NCBI GenBank assembly: GCA_039815465.1
Contig: JBCBZG010000006.1
Coordinates: 124,001 to 188,000 of the forward strand
DNA length: 64,000 nt
DNA from: Shimia_B sp039815465
Lineage (GTDB): Bacteria; Pseudomonadota; Alphaproteobacteria; Rhodobacterales; Rhodobacteraceae
Direction: 5' to 3'
Shown piece after piece: positions 42,610 through 49,757 of the stretch; position 1 is the stretch's first letter, and each line of letters starts with the position of its first letter. A model generated the notes under the pieces. That model was not told the DNA's origin. It saw nothing but the letters and a program-made list of their open reading frames with translations, and searched no databases. The translations under genes were made by a program, and so were the position numbers.

Positions 42610-43744
42610 CGTCACCATCCCCGTCGTTACCGCTTTCGCGATTCAACACGTCATTGAGGTCTACCCCTGCACCAGCATGGACGATCTGCGCCCGCAGCCC
42701 AGGACGCAGCGCCATCGCGCGCTTCAACCCGCTTTCGAGCTTGGCGCGCGTCATCTTCGGGGCACTGTCTCCGTCCTGGATAAAAATCAGCCGTCGGACC
42801 CAAGGCGGGGGCACGAAAGCGGCATCATCGGTCATATCCGGCACCCCGGAGTGCTTGATGCCCGGCTCGCGGACCATACGCCCAGACATGTTGCCGAGAT
42901 CCACACCCGCCCAATAGGCCGCACCGGGCAGCGGTCCGGCCAGAAGCGCGGTGAGCGTGGTCTCAATCCCCTCGCCCATCACCAAGGTGTCAGCGCCAGG
43001 CGGCGTAAAGAGCCGGATCGCGCCGCCCTGTTTTGACCCACGCACAAGCTTTGAGGTCCAGATTTCGCCGAGCGCCTCAATGCGCGCCTTGCCGTGGGGC
43101 GGCTCAGGGTCGACCCATGTTTGATGCACTGCGGTGAGGGAGCCATCGGGTGCCAGCACACCCGCGATCATGCAGGGGCCCGTGTGGAGCGTGACCAGCT
43201 CTTTGCCGATCTTCCTGCAATAGGGATGCTTTGCCACAAATCGTAGCGCCACGGGCACGCCTTCCGGCAAAAGCGACGCGTCGATCCCCCGCGCCAGCAG
43301 ATACTTTCCGACCACACCCATGTGACCGGGCCGCGCGCGGCCCCAAGTCCGCACTGCAGAGCGGATGGCACTCTGCCGGTAACGATCCGCCTCGCGCCGC
43401 TGCTTTTCCGCTTCGCGCTCATGCGCCATGCGGCGGCGCTCAAACTCGCGCGGGTCAACTTCGACCGCGCGCGCGCCGCACAGATCCTCTAGGGCCGCGG
43501 GAAAATCGCAGTCCAGCAGGAACTGAACCAGCGCGATCTGGTCGCCGCCCTCGCCGCAGATGCGACAATTGAAAAGCTGCTTCTGCAAATTGATCGAAAA
43601 CCGGTCGCGCCCCCCGCATTTTGGACAGGGCCCTGCCATCTCCACACCATTGGGCCTGAGCCCGGAAATCCCGAACTTGTCGACCAGGGTCGTCATCGGG
43701 ATTTGTTTGGCGTCCATCCGGCGCGTGTCATCGGCGTAAGACAT
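42602..43744 (-). CDS. CHC2 zinc-finger / Toprim primase
   Basis: A 380-aa protein. The N-terminal zinc finger has CPKCGGRDRFSI and LFNCRICGEGG (about residues 39-65), the CHC2 type of DnaG and phage primases. A linker with a helical region follows. The Toprim domain holds the acidic motifs LVMGEGIETTLTAL and LIFIQDGDS. Together with the SF3 helicase it should prime prophage replication. Confidence 0.9.
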   Translation of the reverse strand: MSYADDTRRMDAKQIPMTTLVDKFGISGLRPNGVEMAGPCPKCGGRDRFSINLQKQLFNCRICGEGGDQIALVQFLLDCDFPAALEDLCGARAVEVDPREFERRRMAHEREAEKQRREADRYRQSAIRSAVRTWGRARPGHMGVVGKYLLARGIDASLLPEGVPVALRFVAKHPYCRKIGKELVTLHTGPCMIAGVLAPDGSLTAVHQTWVDPEPPHGKARIEALGEIWTSKLVRGSKQGGAIRLFTPPGADTLVMGEGIETTLTALLAGPLPGAAYWAGVDLGNMSGRMVREPGIKHSGVPDMTDDAAFVPPPWVRRLIFIQDGDSAPKMTRAKLESGLKRAMALRPGLRAQIVHAGAGVDLNDVLNRESGNDGDGDDG

Positions 43745-44067
43745 CAGAGGAGCCTCTTAGGGCGACACCAAACCGGTTGCGGGCGACATGTAAGACAAGT
43801 GGCGTCGTAGCTCTTTCCCTTCCGCATCCTGATCAGCATTCCCAAGTCACGCGAGCTGCACTCCAAAGCGCCAGCCTCAACCGCAAGCCGACGCTTCCGC
43901 ATGCAAATGTCAAAGTGTTCAGCCGGTGTTGCTCGATGCTGCAGCCAGCGCCGCGACACCCCGATCTCGAAAGCCATCTCAAACAGCTCGTCCGGTGTGC
44001 TCGCCATCATGTGGCACATTTTCAGCCGACCGTGTGACGCAACCATGTTGTCGACATAGACCGCCAT
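43744..44067 (-). CDS. DUF4031 domain protein
   Basis: A 107-aa protein with the family N-terminus MAVYVDNMVASHGRLKMCHMMAST and the block LFEMAFEIGVSRRWLQH, then HFDICMRKRRLAVEAGA. DUF4031 proteins are widespread in phages and near DNA-modifying genes; the biochemical role is unknown. ATG at 44067 is coupled by TGATG to the HD gene. Confidence 0.8.
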   Translation of the reverse strand: MAVYVDNMVASHGRLKMCHMMASTPDELFEMAFEIGVSRRWLQHRATPAEHFDICMRKRRLAVEAGALECSSRDLGMLIRMRKGKSYDATCLTCRPQPVWCRPKRLL

Positions 44068-44609
44068 CACAACACCCCGCCGAGCTCGCGGAACCGATCA
44101 AGGAATGCGGCGCGCGCGCGAACAGGGGGCCAACATTCGACGCATAGCGGCGGAAAAACATAGTGGTCCAAACCCCAGTCGTCGTGGTTCGACATGACAA
44201 GCACCTGCTCGGCACGCAGCATCTCAAGATCGGCCCGCTTGACCGCCGCCGACGTCCCAAGCGGGAGATTAAACCGCCGCCGGATGGCGCGCTCAACCCG
44301 CGCCTCGATGCGCCGATAGTCCGGCAACAAAGCCTTAAGCGGTGCCGCGACATCGCCTACATAGGCCTCCGCCGCATCATGCATCAGTGCCTCGAGGGCA
44401 AACTCGGGCGGCACCAGGTGGCTGGCATGAACGCAGTGTTCTGCAACGGAATAGAACTGGCGAGCATGCCCAGTAAATCGGCACAGGTGCGACAACGCGT
44501 GAGCAATGTCTTCAACGTGGATGTCCGATCCCTCTGGGTCAGCAAGATCGAAATAGGCTCCACCTCGGCAGAGGATCGTGGGCCCCTTTATGCGCGCACG
44601 CCCACCCAT
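44067..44609 (-). CDS. HD-domain nucleotidase (YfbR-like)
   Basis: A 180-aa protein. Metal ligands: H in SVAEHCVHAS, HD in LEALMHDAAEAYVGD, and D later in KRADLEML. This is the pattern of 5'-deoxynucleotidases such as YfbR. It would adjust nucleotide pools during prophage replication. The start at 44609 fits coupling (TGATG); a longer open frame adds nine residues. Confidence 0.8.
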   Translation of the reverse strand: MGGRARIKGPTILCRGGAYFDLADPEGSDIHVEDIAHALSHLCRFTGHARQFYSVAEHCVHASHLVPPEFALEALMHDAAEAYVGDVAAPLKALLPDYRRIEARVERAIRRRFNLPLGTSAAVKRADLEMLRAEQVLVMSNHDDWGLDHYVFPPLCVECWPPVRARAAFLDRFRELGGVL

Positions 44610-44932
44610 CACTGAAAATCCGCCCGAGCTTGCCACGCATAGGCGTATCCGGGGTCGCCCTGGTCACGCAGGTCGCGCTGCACCGCATGCGGCTGCACTT
44701 TGAGCCATGCTTGGTAGCGGTCGAGCAGCTCACGCCCAGCATTGGTGGGGTAGTTCTGCGCCGCGTCCGCGAAATCGAGGCACATCTCGCGAATGGCTTC
44801 ATCGTCATGGCAGTGGCGCAGGGCCATACTGCAAAGATAGGCCGCGTCCCATGCCGTAAACTGCCCCGCCTTTGCGCGGTAGCCCACCTGGATGCAGGCC
44901 AGACCAAAACCGACAACAGCGTTCCGGCTCAT
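44609..44932 (-). CDS. Hypothetical prophage protein
   Basis: A 107-aa helical protein (AWDAAYLCSMALRHCHDDEAI) with a start overlapping the methyltransferase stop as ATGA. It has several cysteine/histidine pairs but no clear metal motif. Function unknown. Confidence 0.55.
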   Translation of the reverse strand: MSRNAVVGFGLACIQVGYRAKAGQFTAWDAAYLCSMALRHCHDDEAIREMCLDFADAAQNYPTNAGRELLDRYQAWLKVQPHAVQRDLRDQGDPGYAYAWQARADFQ

Positions 44933-45654
44933 ACGGGCACCCCACACTCGACCACCGCATCGCGGACGCGGCGGCAGGCTGTCTCAAAATGCTCCCGCTC
45001 AATCTCGACACCGATCCCGCCGCGCCCGGTCTCGACCGCGGCCACCAGCGTGGTGCCGGACCCCATGTATGGATCGAGCACGATGTCGCCAGCGTCGCTC
45101 GAATTGTCGATGTAGTGCCGCATCAGGGCGACGGGCTTTTCCGTGATGTGATGCCCCGCCTTGGGCTTGGGCGTGCGATAAAGCTGCTTTGACCCCTTGT
45201 TGCGGATCGGGCGACCGCGCCCCTTCCATAGATAGAGCGTGAACTCGACATGCTTCATGTACCACTTGTTCGGCGTGGGGGAGTGCTTGTCCCACATCAG
45301 CAGGTTGTGGAACCTGAACCCCGCACCGATGAACGCCCCGCCTGCCAGAAACAGGTTCTTGTCATTGACCATGACATAGGCGTCGGCGTCGGGCTTCAGC
45401 GCGCGGAAAAGCGGCCCGCCCGTACGGTTCCACTCCGCCATTGCCATCAGGTCGCCAGAATTGTCGTAGTCCTCCGGGTCAAACATGCCCGTCATGGTCT
45501 GGTGTTCCGTCTTTCCGCGCCCGCCCGAAGTCAGGCGATACGGGTGATCGGTGCAGAGCATGTCCGCCGCGCCGCGGTAGTCTGGCAAAACCTCCTGCGC
45601 GTCCCCATGGATCAACGTCACCGGCCCGATCTGAACGATATCGGGCCCGCTCAC
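44929..45654 (-). CDS. Orphan DNA methyltransferase (beta-type N4/N6)
   Basis: A 241-aa protein. Catalytic motif IV appears early as TDHPYRL where most enzymes have DPPY; the AdoMet-binding FxGxG motif comes late as DPYMGSGTT, followed by GVEIEREHFETA. This order (IV before I) is the beta class. GTG at 45654 overlaps the upstream stop as GTGA, so I use it instead of the longer frame. No restriction gene is nearby, so it is a solitary phage methylase, perhaps protecting phage DNA or altering gene control. Confidence 0.8.
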   Translation of the reverse strand: MSGPDIVQIGPVTLIHGDAQEVLPDYRGAADMLCTDHPYRLTSGGRGKTEHQTMTGMFDPEDYDNSGDLMAMAEWNRTGGPLFRALKPDADAYVMVNDKNLFLAGGAFIGAGFRFHNLLMWDKHSPTPNKWYMKHVEFTLYLWKGRGRPIRNKGSKQLYRTPKPKAGHHITEKPVALMRHYIDNSSDAGDIVLDPYMGSGTTLVAAVETGRGGIGVEIEREHFETACRRVRDAVVECGVPV

Positions 45655-45875
45655 GACAGCACCTCGATTGCCTTCTGACAGGCGCGGATCGCATTGCCGT
45701 AGTGCGCGGCGTATCTGCCGTTCTTGCGTGCGGCCAGGCCGCGGTAGAACGTCAACCGTTCCCTCCACCCGGCAAGATTGAGCTGCTCGCTATGGCGATC
45801 ACCGCCGACCACAGCGAGCGGTGAGCCTGTCGTATGAAGAACCCGGATGTTTCCGAACCGCGCCACCTCAGCCAT
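45651..45875 (-). CDS. Small prophage protein
   Basis: A 74-aa basic protein (RERLTFYRGLAARKNGRYAA). GGGAGG precedes the ATG at 45875, supporting this start over the longer frame. It is the first gene of the leftward early operon that continues to the primase-helicase. No family recognised. Confidence 0.55.
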   Translation of the reverse strand: MAEVARFGNIRVLHTTGSPLAVVGGDRHSEQLNLAGWRERLTFYRGLAARKNGRYAAHYGNAIRACQKAIEVLS

Positions 45876-46051
45876 CACAGCCTCCCGCGATATGAGCGGC
45901 GCCACAAAGGGCGCCGCTCGTCCAACAGGGAAGACAGGGGGCACACAAATGCAGGCGACCACGCCCCCACGGTATGGTCGAGGCCGGTGATGACATCCGA
46001 GCCTGCGTGTTTCGGGAACGGCAAATCCGCCATCACAATTTTTGATATGAC

Positions 46052-46087
46052 CCGACAAAAATGTCGGAGGACCGACAAAAATGTCGG
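46052..46087. promoter_or_regulatory. Two 16-bp palindromic operators
   Basis: CCGACAAAAATGTCGG at 46052-46067 and again, identical, at 46072-46087, centre to centre 20 bp, so both face the same side of the helix. They lie about 180-210 bp upstream of the first gene of the early operon. A third site with one mismatch (CCGACATTTTTGGCGG) is at 46379-46394 inside the next gene. Confidence 0.75.
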
Positions 46088-46128
46088 AAAGCGCGTCGGA
46101 ACAAAGCGGGAAGATTGAGCCATATCGA

Positions 46129-46494
46129 TCACTCCGCCGCGATGTCGAAAAGAATAGGGAGAGCCGTTCTCGGGTCGTCGCGAACGGCCTTGCGCACGTC
46201 GTTCAGCTTGGGGTTTCCACCCTTCGCCGCCAGCCAACGCTCTGCCTGCCTTACAGATTTCCCGAAATGCGCCGCCACGCGCTCCGCCGCAGATGCGCCG
46301 CGATACTGTTGCTGCAGCACCATAGCCCAAAGCTCAGGCGACATGTCACGGGCGGCGTCCGGGTCGAAGGGGCGCTGCCCGACATTTTTGGCGGACGCGG
46401 CGACACTTCTGTCAGAAGACAGCACCGCGCGCTGGCTTGTAGACTCAACGACAGAATCAGCGTCGACGACAATCCGCACAACCGACCGCGTCAT
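46129..46494 (-). CDS. Putative DNA-binding protein
   Basis: A 121-aa protein. The C-terminal half reads as a helix-turn-helix (GASAAERVAAHFGKSVRQAER, then WLAAKGGNPKLNDVRKA). It is transcribed toward the early operon and lies between the twin palindromes and the degenerate third site, so it is a candidate for their binding protein. Confirmation is missing. Confidence 0.5.
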   Translation of the reverse strand: MTRSVVRIVVDADSVVESTSQRAVLSSDRSVAASAKNVGQRPFDPDAARDMSPELWAMVLQQQYRGASAAERVAAHFGKSVRQAERWLAAKGGNPKLNDVRKAVRDDPRTALPILFDIAAE

Positions 46495-46523
46495 GCTGCC
46501 AATCCTATTGAAGGAGCCCGATT

Positions 46524-47396
46524 TTGAACCTCATCCGATTTGTCACCGTCGATGTTGAAACCGCAAATGAGGACGTCAGCTCCATCTGCCAGATTGGCGT
46601 CGCCGCCGTCATGAGCAACGGAACGATTGAAACCGTGGGCTCTTTCATCGACCCCCGGGTTGACTTCAGCCCGATGAACATCTCCGTCCACGGCATCACC
46701 GCAGAGACCGTCCAGGGCGCGCCGCCCTTCGACGAGGCCATCAATACATTGCGACCCCTGATCTATGGCTTCCCGCTCTTCCAGCACTCCAACAGCAACT
46801 TCGACCAGCGCGCGATTGACGCGGCCCGAGACAAGCACGCCATGCCCGCGCAACCAGCAGACTGGCGCAGCAGCTGGCAGGTTGCGCGGCTGGCCTGGCC
46901 CGAACGAACCGGGGCAGAAGGCCACAGCCTCAAGAGCCTCAAGGCCTTTCTCGGCCTGGAGTTCGACCACCATGACGCCATCGAGGACGCCCGAGCGGCA
47001 GCGCAGGTCATTCTGAGAGCAGAGGCGCATACGGGGAAAGACTTCGAGCGGATCCTCAAGGGAGGCAGACCGAAGAAGGGCTTCGACCGTTTCGTCGCGG
47101 TCCTCGGCGACAAGAACGGCCAGCTCTACGGCGAAACGGCATGCTTTACCGGGGCCCTTTCGATAAACCGTCAGGCCGCAGCCGAACGCGCCGCCAAGCT
47201 CGGCATCACATGCAAGGGCAGCGTCACCAAGAAAACCACGCTGCTGATCGTCGGCGACCAGGACCTCGCCCACACAGGCGGGCATCTGAAGAGTTCCAAG
47301 CACCGCAAGGCAGAAGAGCTGATCGCAGACGGGCAGAGCATCCGCATTTTCGGCGAAAGCGAGTTCATGGCCCTGCTCGCCGCGCATGACGCGTGA
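46524..47396 (+). CDS. DEDDh exonuclease fused to a BRCT domain
   Basis: A 290-aa protein. N-terminal 3'-5' exonuclease of the DnaQ type: FVTVDVETAN (DxE), a middle FQHSNSNFDQRA, and HDAIEDARAAAQV as the last motif. C-terminal BRCT domain (about residues 200-290) with ETACFTGALSINRQAAAERA and TLLIVGDQDL. It is expressed rightward while the flanking genes on its left run leftward. A role in DNA repair or in processing phage ends is likely. Confidence 0.85.
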   Translation: MNLIRFVTVDVETANEDVSSICQIGVAAVMSNGTIETVGSFIDPRVDFSPMNISVHGITAETVQGAPPFDEAINTLRPLIYGFPLFQHSNSNFDQRAIDAARDKHAMPAQPADWRSSWQVARLAWPERTGAEGHSLKSLKAFLGLEFDHHDAIEDARAAAQVILRAEAHTGKDFERILKGGRPKKGFDRFVAVLGDKNGQLYGETACFTGALSINRQAAAERAAKLGITCKGSVTKKTTLLIVGDQDLAHTGGHLKSSKHRKAEELIADGQSIRIFGESEFMALLAAHDA

Positions 47397-47431
47397 GGCG
47401 GGACGCAGCCGCTCTGTCTCGGCAAGAGGCC

Positions 47432-47704
47432 TCATGCGGCGGTGTCCTGCAAAGCTTCGACGGGCCGAAAGACGCGCTCAGCCAAAGCGGAGGCAGGAGC
47501 ACGATCCACGTCTTCCGGCCAGTTGTCACACAGCCAAGACACGGCCCGCCCCAAGCGCTCCGTGGTCAAGTCGGCCCCTTCTGCGATCTGGTCCAGCGTT
47601 CTGCTGTCCCCAAGCATGCGCGAGGAAAGCGTTGTGCGTTTAAGACCGCGATGAAGGAACAGATATTTGTCCGATACGGTGAGGAGTTCTTCAAGCAACG
47701 TCAT
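47432..47704 (-). CDS. Small prophage protein, divergent from HTH regulator
   Basis: A 90-aa protein starting MTLLEELLTVSDKYLFLH; a longer start is less likely because it would lie in the operator region. It is helical (LSSRMLGDSRTLDQIAEGADLTTERLGRAV looks like a degenerate HTH, given in part). It has no clear Shine-Dalgarno. It could be the partner of the regulator at 47791 in a lysis-lysogeny switch. Confidence 0.5.
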   Translation of the reverse strand: MTLLEELLTVSDKYLFLHRGLKRTTLSSRMLGDSRTLDQIAEGADLTTERLGRAVSWLCDNWPEDVDRAPASALAERVFRPVEALQDTAA

Positions 47705-47722
47705 GGAATGATCACTTACCAC

Positions 47723-47732
47723 GTATTTTTAC
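47723..47732. promoter_or_regulatory. Operator-like site GTATTTTTAC, copy 1
   Basis: GTATTTTTAC with GTA/TAC arms. On the minus strand it is preceded, 2 bp upstream, by TTTACA, a -35-like hexamer for the leftward gene at 47704. The same arrangement occurs at 48216-48233 on the plus strand. Confidence 0.6.
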
Positions 47733-47754
47733 GCTGTAAATGATTTTTTTCCCT

Positions 47755-47784
47755 TTGCAGGTAGGATAACCGGGAAACTATTGA
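47755..47784 (+). promoter_or_regulatory. Promoter giving a leaderless mRNA
   Basis: TTGCAG (47755-47760), an 18-bp spacer, TATTGA (47779-47784). Transcription would begin about 7 bp later at 47791, the A of the ATG, and no Shine-Dalgarno is present. This matches the leaderless repressor transcript of lambda cI. Confidence 0.5.
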
Positions 47785-47790
47785 TTTCGT

Positions 47791-48201
47791 ATGACTATTG
47801 ATGAAGCCTTAGAGGTCGTTGAAGCCTTGCGCGGCCAAAGCCGAGTAAGCGATGCAGAGATTTCCCGCACCGTTGGCATGTCGGATTCCGCGGTTCAGAA
47901 CTGGCGGAAGCGACAACGCCGCGGCGAAGGCCACATGGGCGTTAGCAGCAAGGCGGTTACTAAGCTTACGGAGCTCAAAATGAGGATAAATGGAGCACCA
48001 GGCGCACCAAATTTGCCTGCGCCTGACGCTAGCGCCGTTGCGCCAGCCCAGCTTGATCCGCGACGTGAGTTCGCGCCCCTTGGGCACAATGACATGCGAA
48101 TCTCGTACCTAGACGGCCAGATGATCGTGCACGCAGCCGTCACGAAGTCCAACGTTGCAGCCCTCATTAAGGTGATCGAAGCGGGGGCCGAAAACATATA
48201 G
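47791..48201 (+). CDS. HTH regulator, candidate lysogeny switch protein
   Basis: A 136-aa protein. The N-terminal HTH is RVSDAEISRTVGMSDSAVQN followed by WRKRQRRG. The C-terminal part (MRISYLDGQMIVHAAV) may be a dimerisation domain. Identical GTATTTTTAC sites lie on both sides of the gene (47723, 48205, 48224), suggesting it binds them. There is no S24 peptidase domain, so induction would not use RecA-stimulated self-cleavage of this protein. Confidence 0.65.
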   Translation: MTIDEALEVVEALRGQSRVSDAEISRTVGMSDSAVQNWRKRQRRGEGHMGVSSKAVTKLTELKMRINGAPGAPNLPAPDASAVAPAQLDPRREFAPLGHNDMRISYLDGQMIVHAAVTKSNVAALIKVIEAGAENI

Positions 48202-48204
48202 AGG

Positions 48205-48233
48205 GTATTTTTACCTTTACATAGTATTTTTAC
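48205..48233. promoter_or_regulatory. Operator-like sites GTATTTTTAC, copies 2 and 3
   Basis: GTATTTTTAC at 48205-48214 and 48224-48233, 19 bp apart, with the -35-like TTTACA (48216-48221) between them. They sit in the 65-bp leader of the rightward operon starting at 48267. The -10 is not clear. Confidence 0.6.
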
Positions 48234-48266
48234 CTCATATGGTGCCTTCGAACTCAGGAGGCGCCG

Positions 48267-48686
48267 ATGAAAGACTCTGTCACCCCAGCACCCAAGCCCC
48301 AAGCGACCAGCCGCACCTGCCGCCCCATTGACGGCACGCCATGGCACGATCTGGTTCCCGATGACGAGCTGCGCGCACTGGCGAAGGGCGAGCCGGGCTG
48401 GATTTACGGCGAACTCTCCCATGACATGCAGCAGAAGATTATCATGCTGTTGCCCGATCTCTGCGGTGAACTCTTGGCGCACCGGCTGTGGGCCCGTGCC
48501 GACGCGCAGGCCGCACCGCGCAACGATGCCGAGGAGATCGCCCGCGCACGCCAGACGGCCGAGCGCGACGCCTTTGCCGCGTCGCTGATCGATCATCTAA
48601 TCAATGAAAACGATGAACGCGGCGCGCTCCTCCGCGAGAGCCAGCAAACCTTGCGCCTGCTCACGGCGCGTCTGGGGGGCGCATGA
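48267..48686 (+). CDS. Hypothetical prophage protein
   Basis: A 139-aa helical protein with a proline/threonine-rich start and GEPGWIYGELSHDMQQKIIML in the centre. It is the first of a rightward set of small genes up to the integrase; AGGAGG precedes the ATG. Family not recognised. Confidence 0.6.
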   Translation: MKDSVTPAPKPQATSRTCRPIDGTPWHDLVPDDELRALAKGEPGWIYGELSHDMQQKIIMLLPDLCGELLAHRLWARADAQAAPRNDAEEIARARQTAERDAFAASLIDHLINENDERGALLRESQQTLRLLTARLGGA

Positions 48687-49006
48687 TGACCGTCACCCTC
48701 TACGACGTCGCAAAGATCCACGGCGCGCTGCTCCTGCTGGAAGATTGCGACCCCGACATACGGCTGATCAACCTCGAAAGCCTGTGCATCAACAATGACG
48801 GCACATGGTGCGTGCCGCCCCGGGCGGAAGACTACGCGCCGGTGCTTTACGAGATTCAACTTTTCGGCGTCAGCGCTGTCTCTCCCGACCCCGCGCAGCT
48901 TCCCGTCAATTGGATGCGCGCGGCGCAGGCCGTGCTAGACGGCTGCCGGGCACGGTCCGAGGCACCTGCGACCATGGTAGGAGGCGAACTGAGCCATGCT
49001 CTTTGA
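48683..49006 (+). CDS. Hypothetical prophage protein
   Basis: A 107-aa protein overlapping the previous stop (ATGATG). Compact alpha/beta look (TVTLYDVAKIHGALLLLEDC, INNDGTWCVPP). Function unknown. Confidence 0.55.
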   Translation: MMTVTLYDVAKIHGALLLLEDCDPDIRLINLESLCINNDGTWCVPPRAEDYAPVLYEIQLFGVSAVSPDPAQLPVNWMRAAQAVLDGCRARSEAPATMVGGELSHAL

Positions 49007-49298
49007 CATCGCCAAACCTAACCCCCGCGCCTTAGAGAAGATGCATGCCCTGGACAAGGTCCGCCTGCGCGACCCCGACACCGGGCGCCTGCTCCACATG
49101 TCAGGCCATGGCACCACCGATTCCGCACGCTACGCCTGGCTGGGCTTTCTCCACCAAGCTGAAACGCTGAAAGAACACGCCGAAACTCGCGGCGAGGTTT
49201 GGCCGTTCCAGCCCGTCCCCCGCGCCCTTATCGACCGCCCCACCGGACCGCAGGCGATCAAAGCCGCAAAGGATTTGGTGAACGGCCTCGATCCCTGA
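48996..49298 (+). CDS. Hypothetical prophage protein
   Basis: A 100-aa protein whose start overlaps the end of the previous gene by 11 bp; TAGGAGG lies upstream of it. It has MHALDKVRLRDPDTGRLLHM and later EVWPFQPVPRALIDRPTG. No family recognised. Confidence 0.55.
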   Translation: MLFDIAKPNPRALEKMHALDKVRLRDPDTGRLLHMSGHGTTDSARYAWLGFLHQAETLKEHAETRGEVWPFQPVPRALIDRPTGPQAIKAAKDLVNGLDP

Positions 49299-49358
49299 CC
49301 CCGGCACAGCCCACCGGGCACCACCATCATCATCCCCCGCAAGAAAGTGAGCCCAAAC

Positions 49359-49505
49359 ATGCAACGCTTCACAGTCCTCCTCAACGTCCACGGCACCGGC
49401 AAGGTCCAGCACATCATTTGGGCCCGCACACGCCCTGCTTTGGAGGCACGCATCGAGCGCGTCTATCCGCGCCGCGACATCCGCATCCTGTCGATCACCG
49501 CGTGA
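49359..49505 (+). CDS. 48-aa basic mini-protein
   Basis: A short ORF, MQRFTVLLNVHGTGKVQHI onward, basic (ARIERVYPRRDIRIL) with a strand-strand-helix-strand pattern. Codon usage resembles its neighbours. The ribosome binding site is weak (AAGAAAG). It could be a small DNA-binding protein or excisionase, but this is uncertain. Confidence 0.4.
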   Translation: MQRFTVLLNVHGTGKVQHIIWARTRPALEARIERVYPRRDIRILSITA

Positions 49506-49512
49506 GCCACGC

Positions 49513-49560
49513 ATGCCGCGCCCCTTGATCATCGACAGCTTTGCGGGCAGCGGCGCGTAA
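49513..49560 (+). pseudogene. 15-codon remnant resembling a DNA methylase start
   Basis: MPRPLIIDSFAGSGA followed by TAA. The string resembles the N-terminus and AdoMet-binding motif I of phage DNA methyltransferases (IDSFAGGG). The stop overlaps the next ATG (TAATG), so it may now act only as a coupling leader. The match is short and may be chance. Confidence 0.3.
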
Positions 49561-49757
49561 TGCCCGCCGCCCCCGCCACAAAGGCCGCGATCCAGCGCGC
49601 CATCGACGCCGTCCGCGCCTGCGGCCTGACGGTCAGCGGCGTCTCCGTGTCGCGCGACGGCACCGTCCACGTGGACACGAGCGATAAGATTCCGGTGGAC
49701 AGCCAGCCGGAAGTCCCCAAAGTCTTGGAACCCAAAGCGTGGGCTAAGCCAAGGTGA
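49560..49757 (+). CDS. Small integrase-associated protein
   Basis: A 65-aa protein (AAIQRAIDAVRACGLTVSGV, SVSRDGTVHVD), overlapping the integrase start. Proteins with this strand pattern often precede integrases in Rhodobacteraceae prophages and may act in directionality, though the HTH of classical excisionases is not seen. Confidence 0.55.
   Translation: MPAAPATKAAIQRAIDAVRACGLTVSGVSVSRDGTVHVDTSDKIPVDSQPEVPKVLEPKAWAKPR

Noticed and set aside
45876..46330. Leftward frame upstream of the early operon
   Set aside because: It covers the twin operators and overlaps the HTH-like gene in another frame; composition is random-looking.
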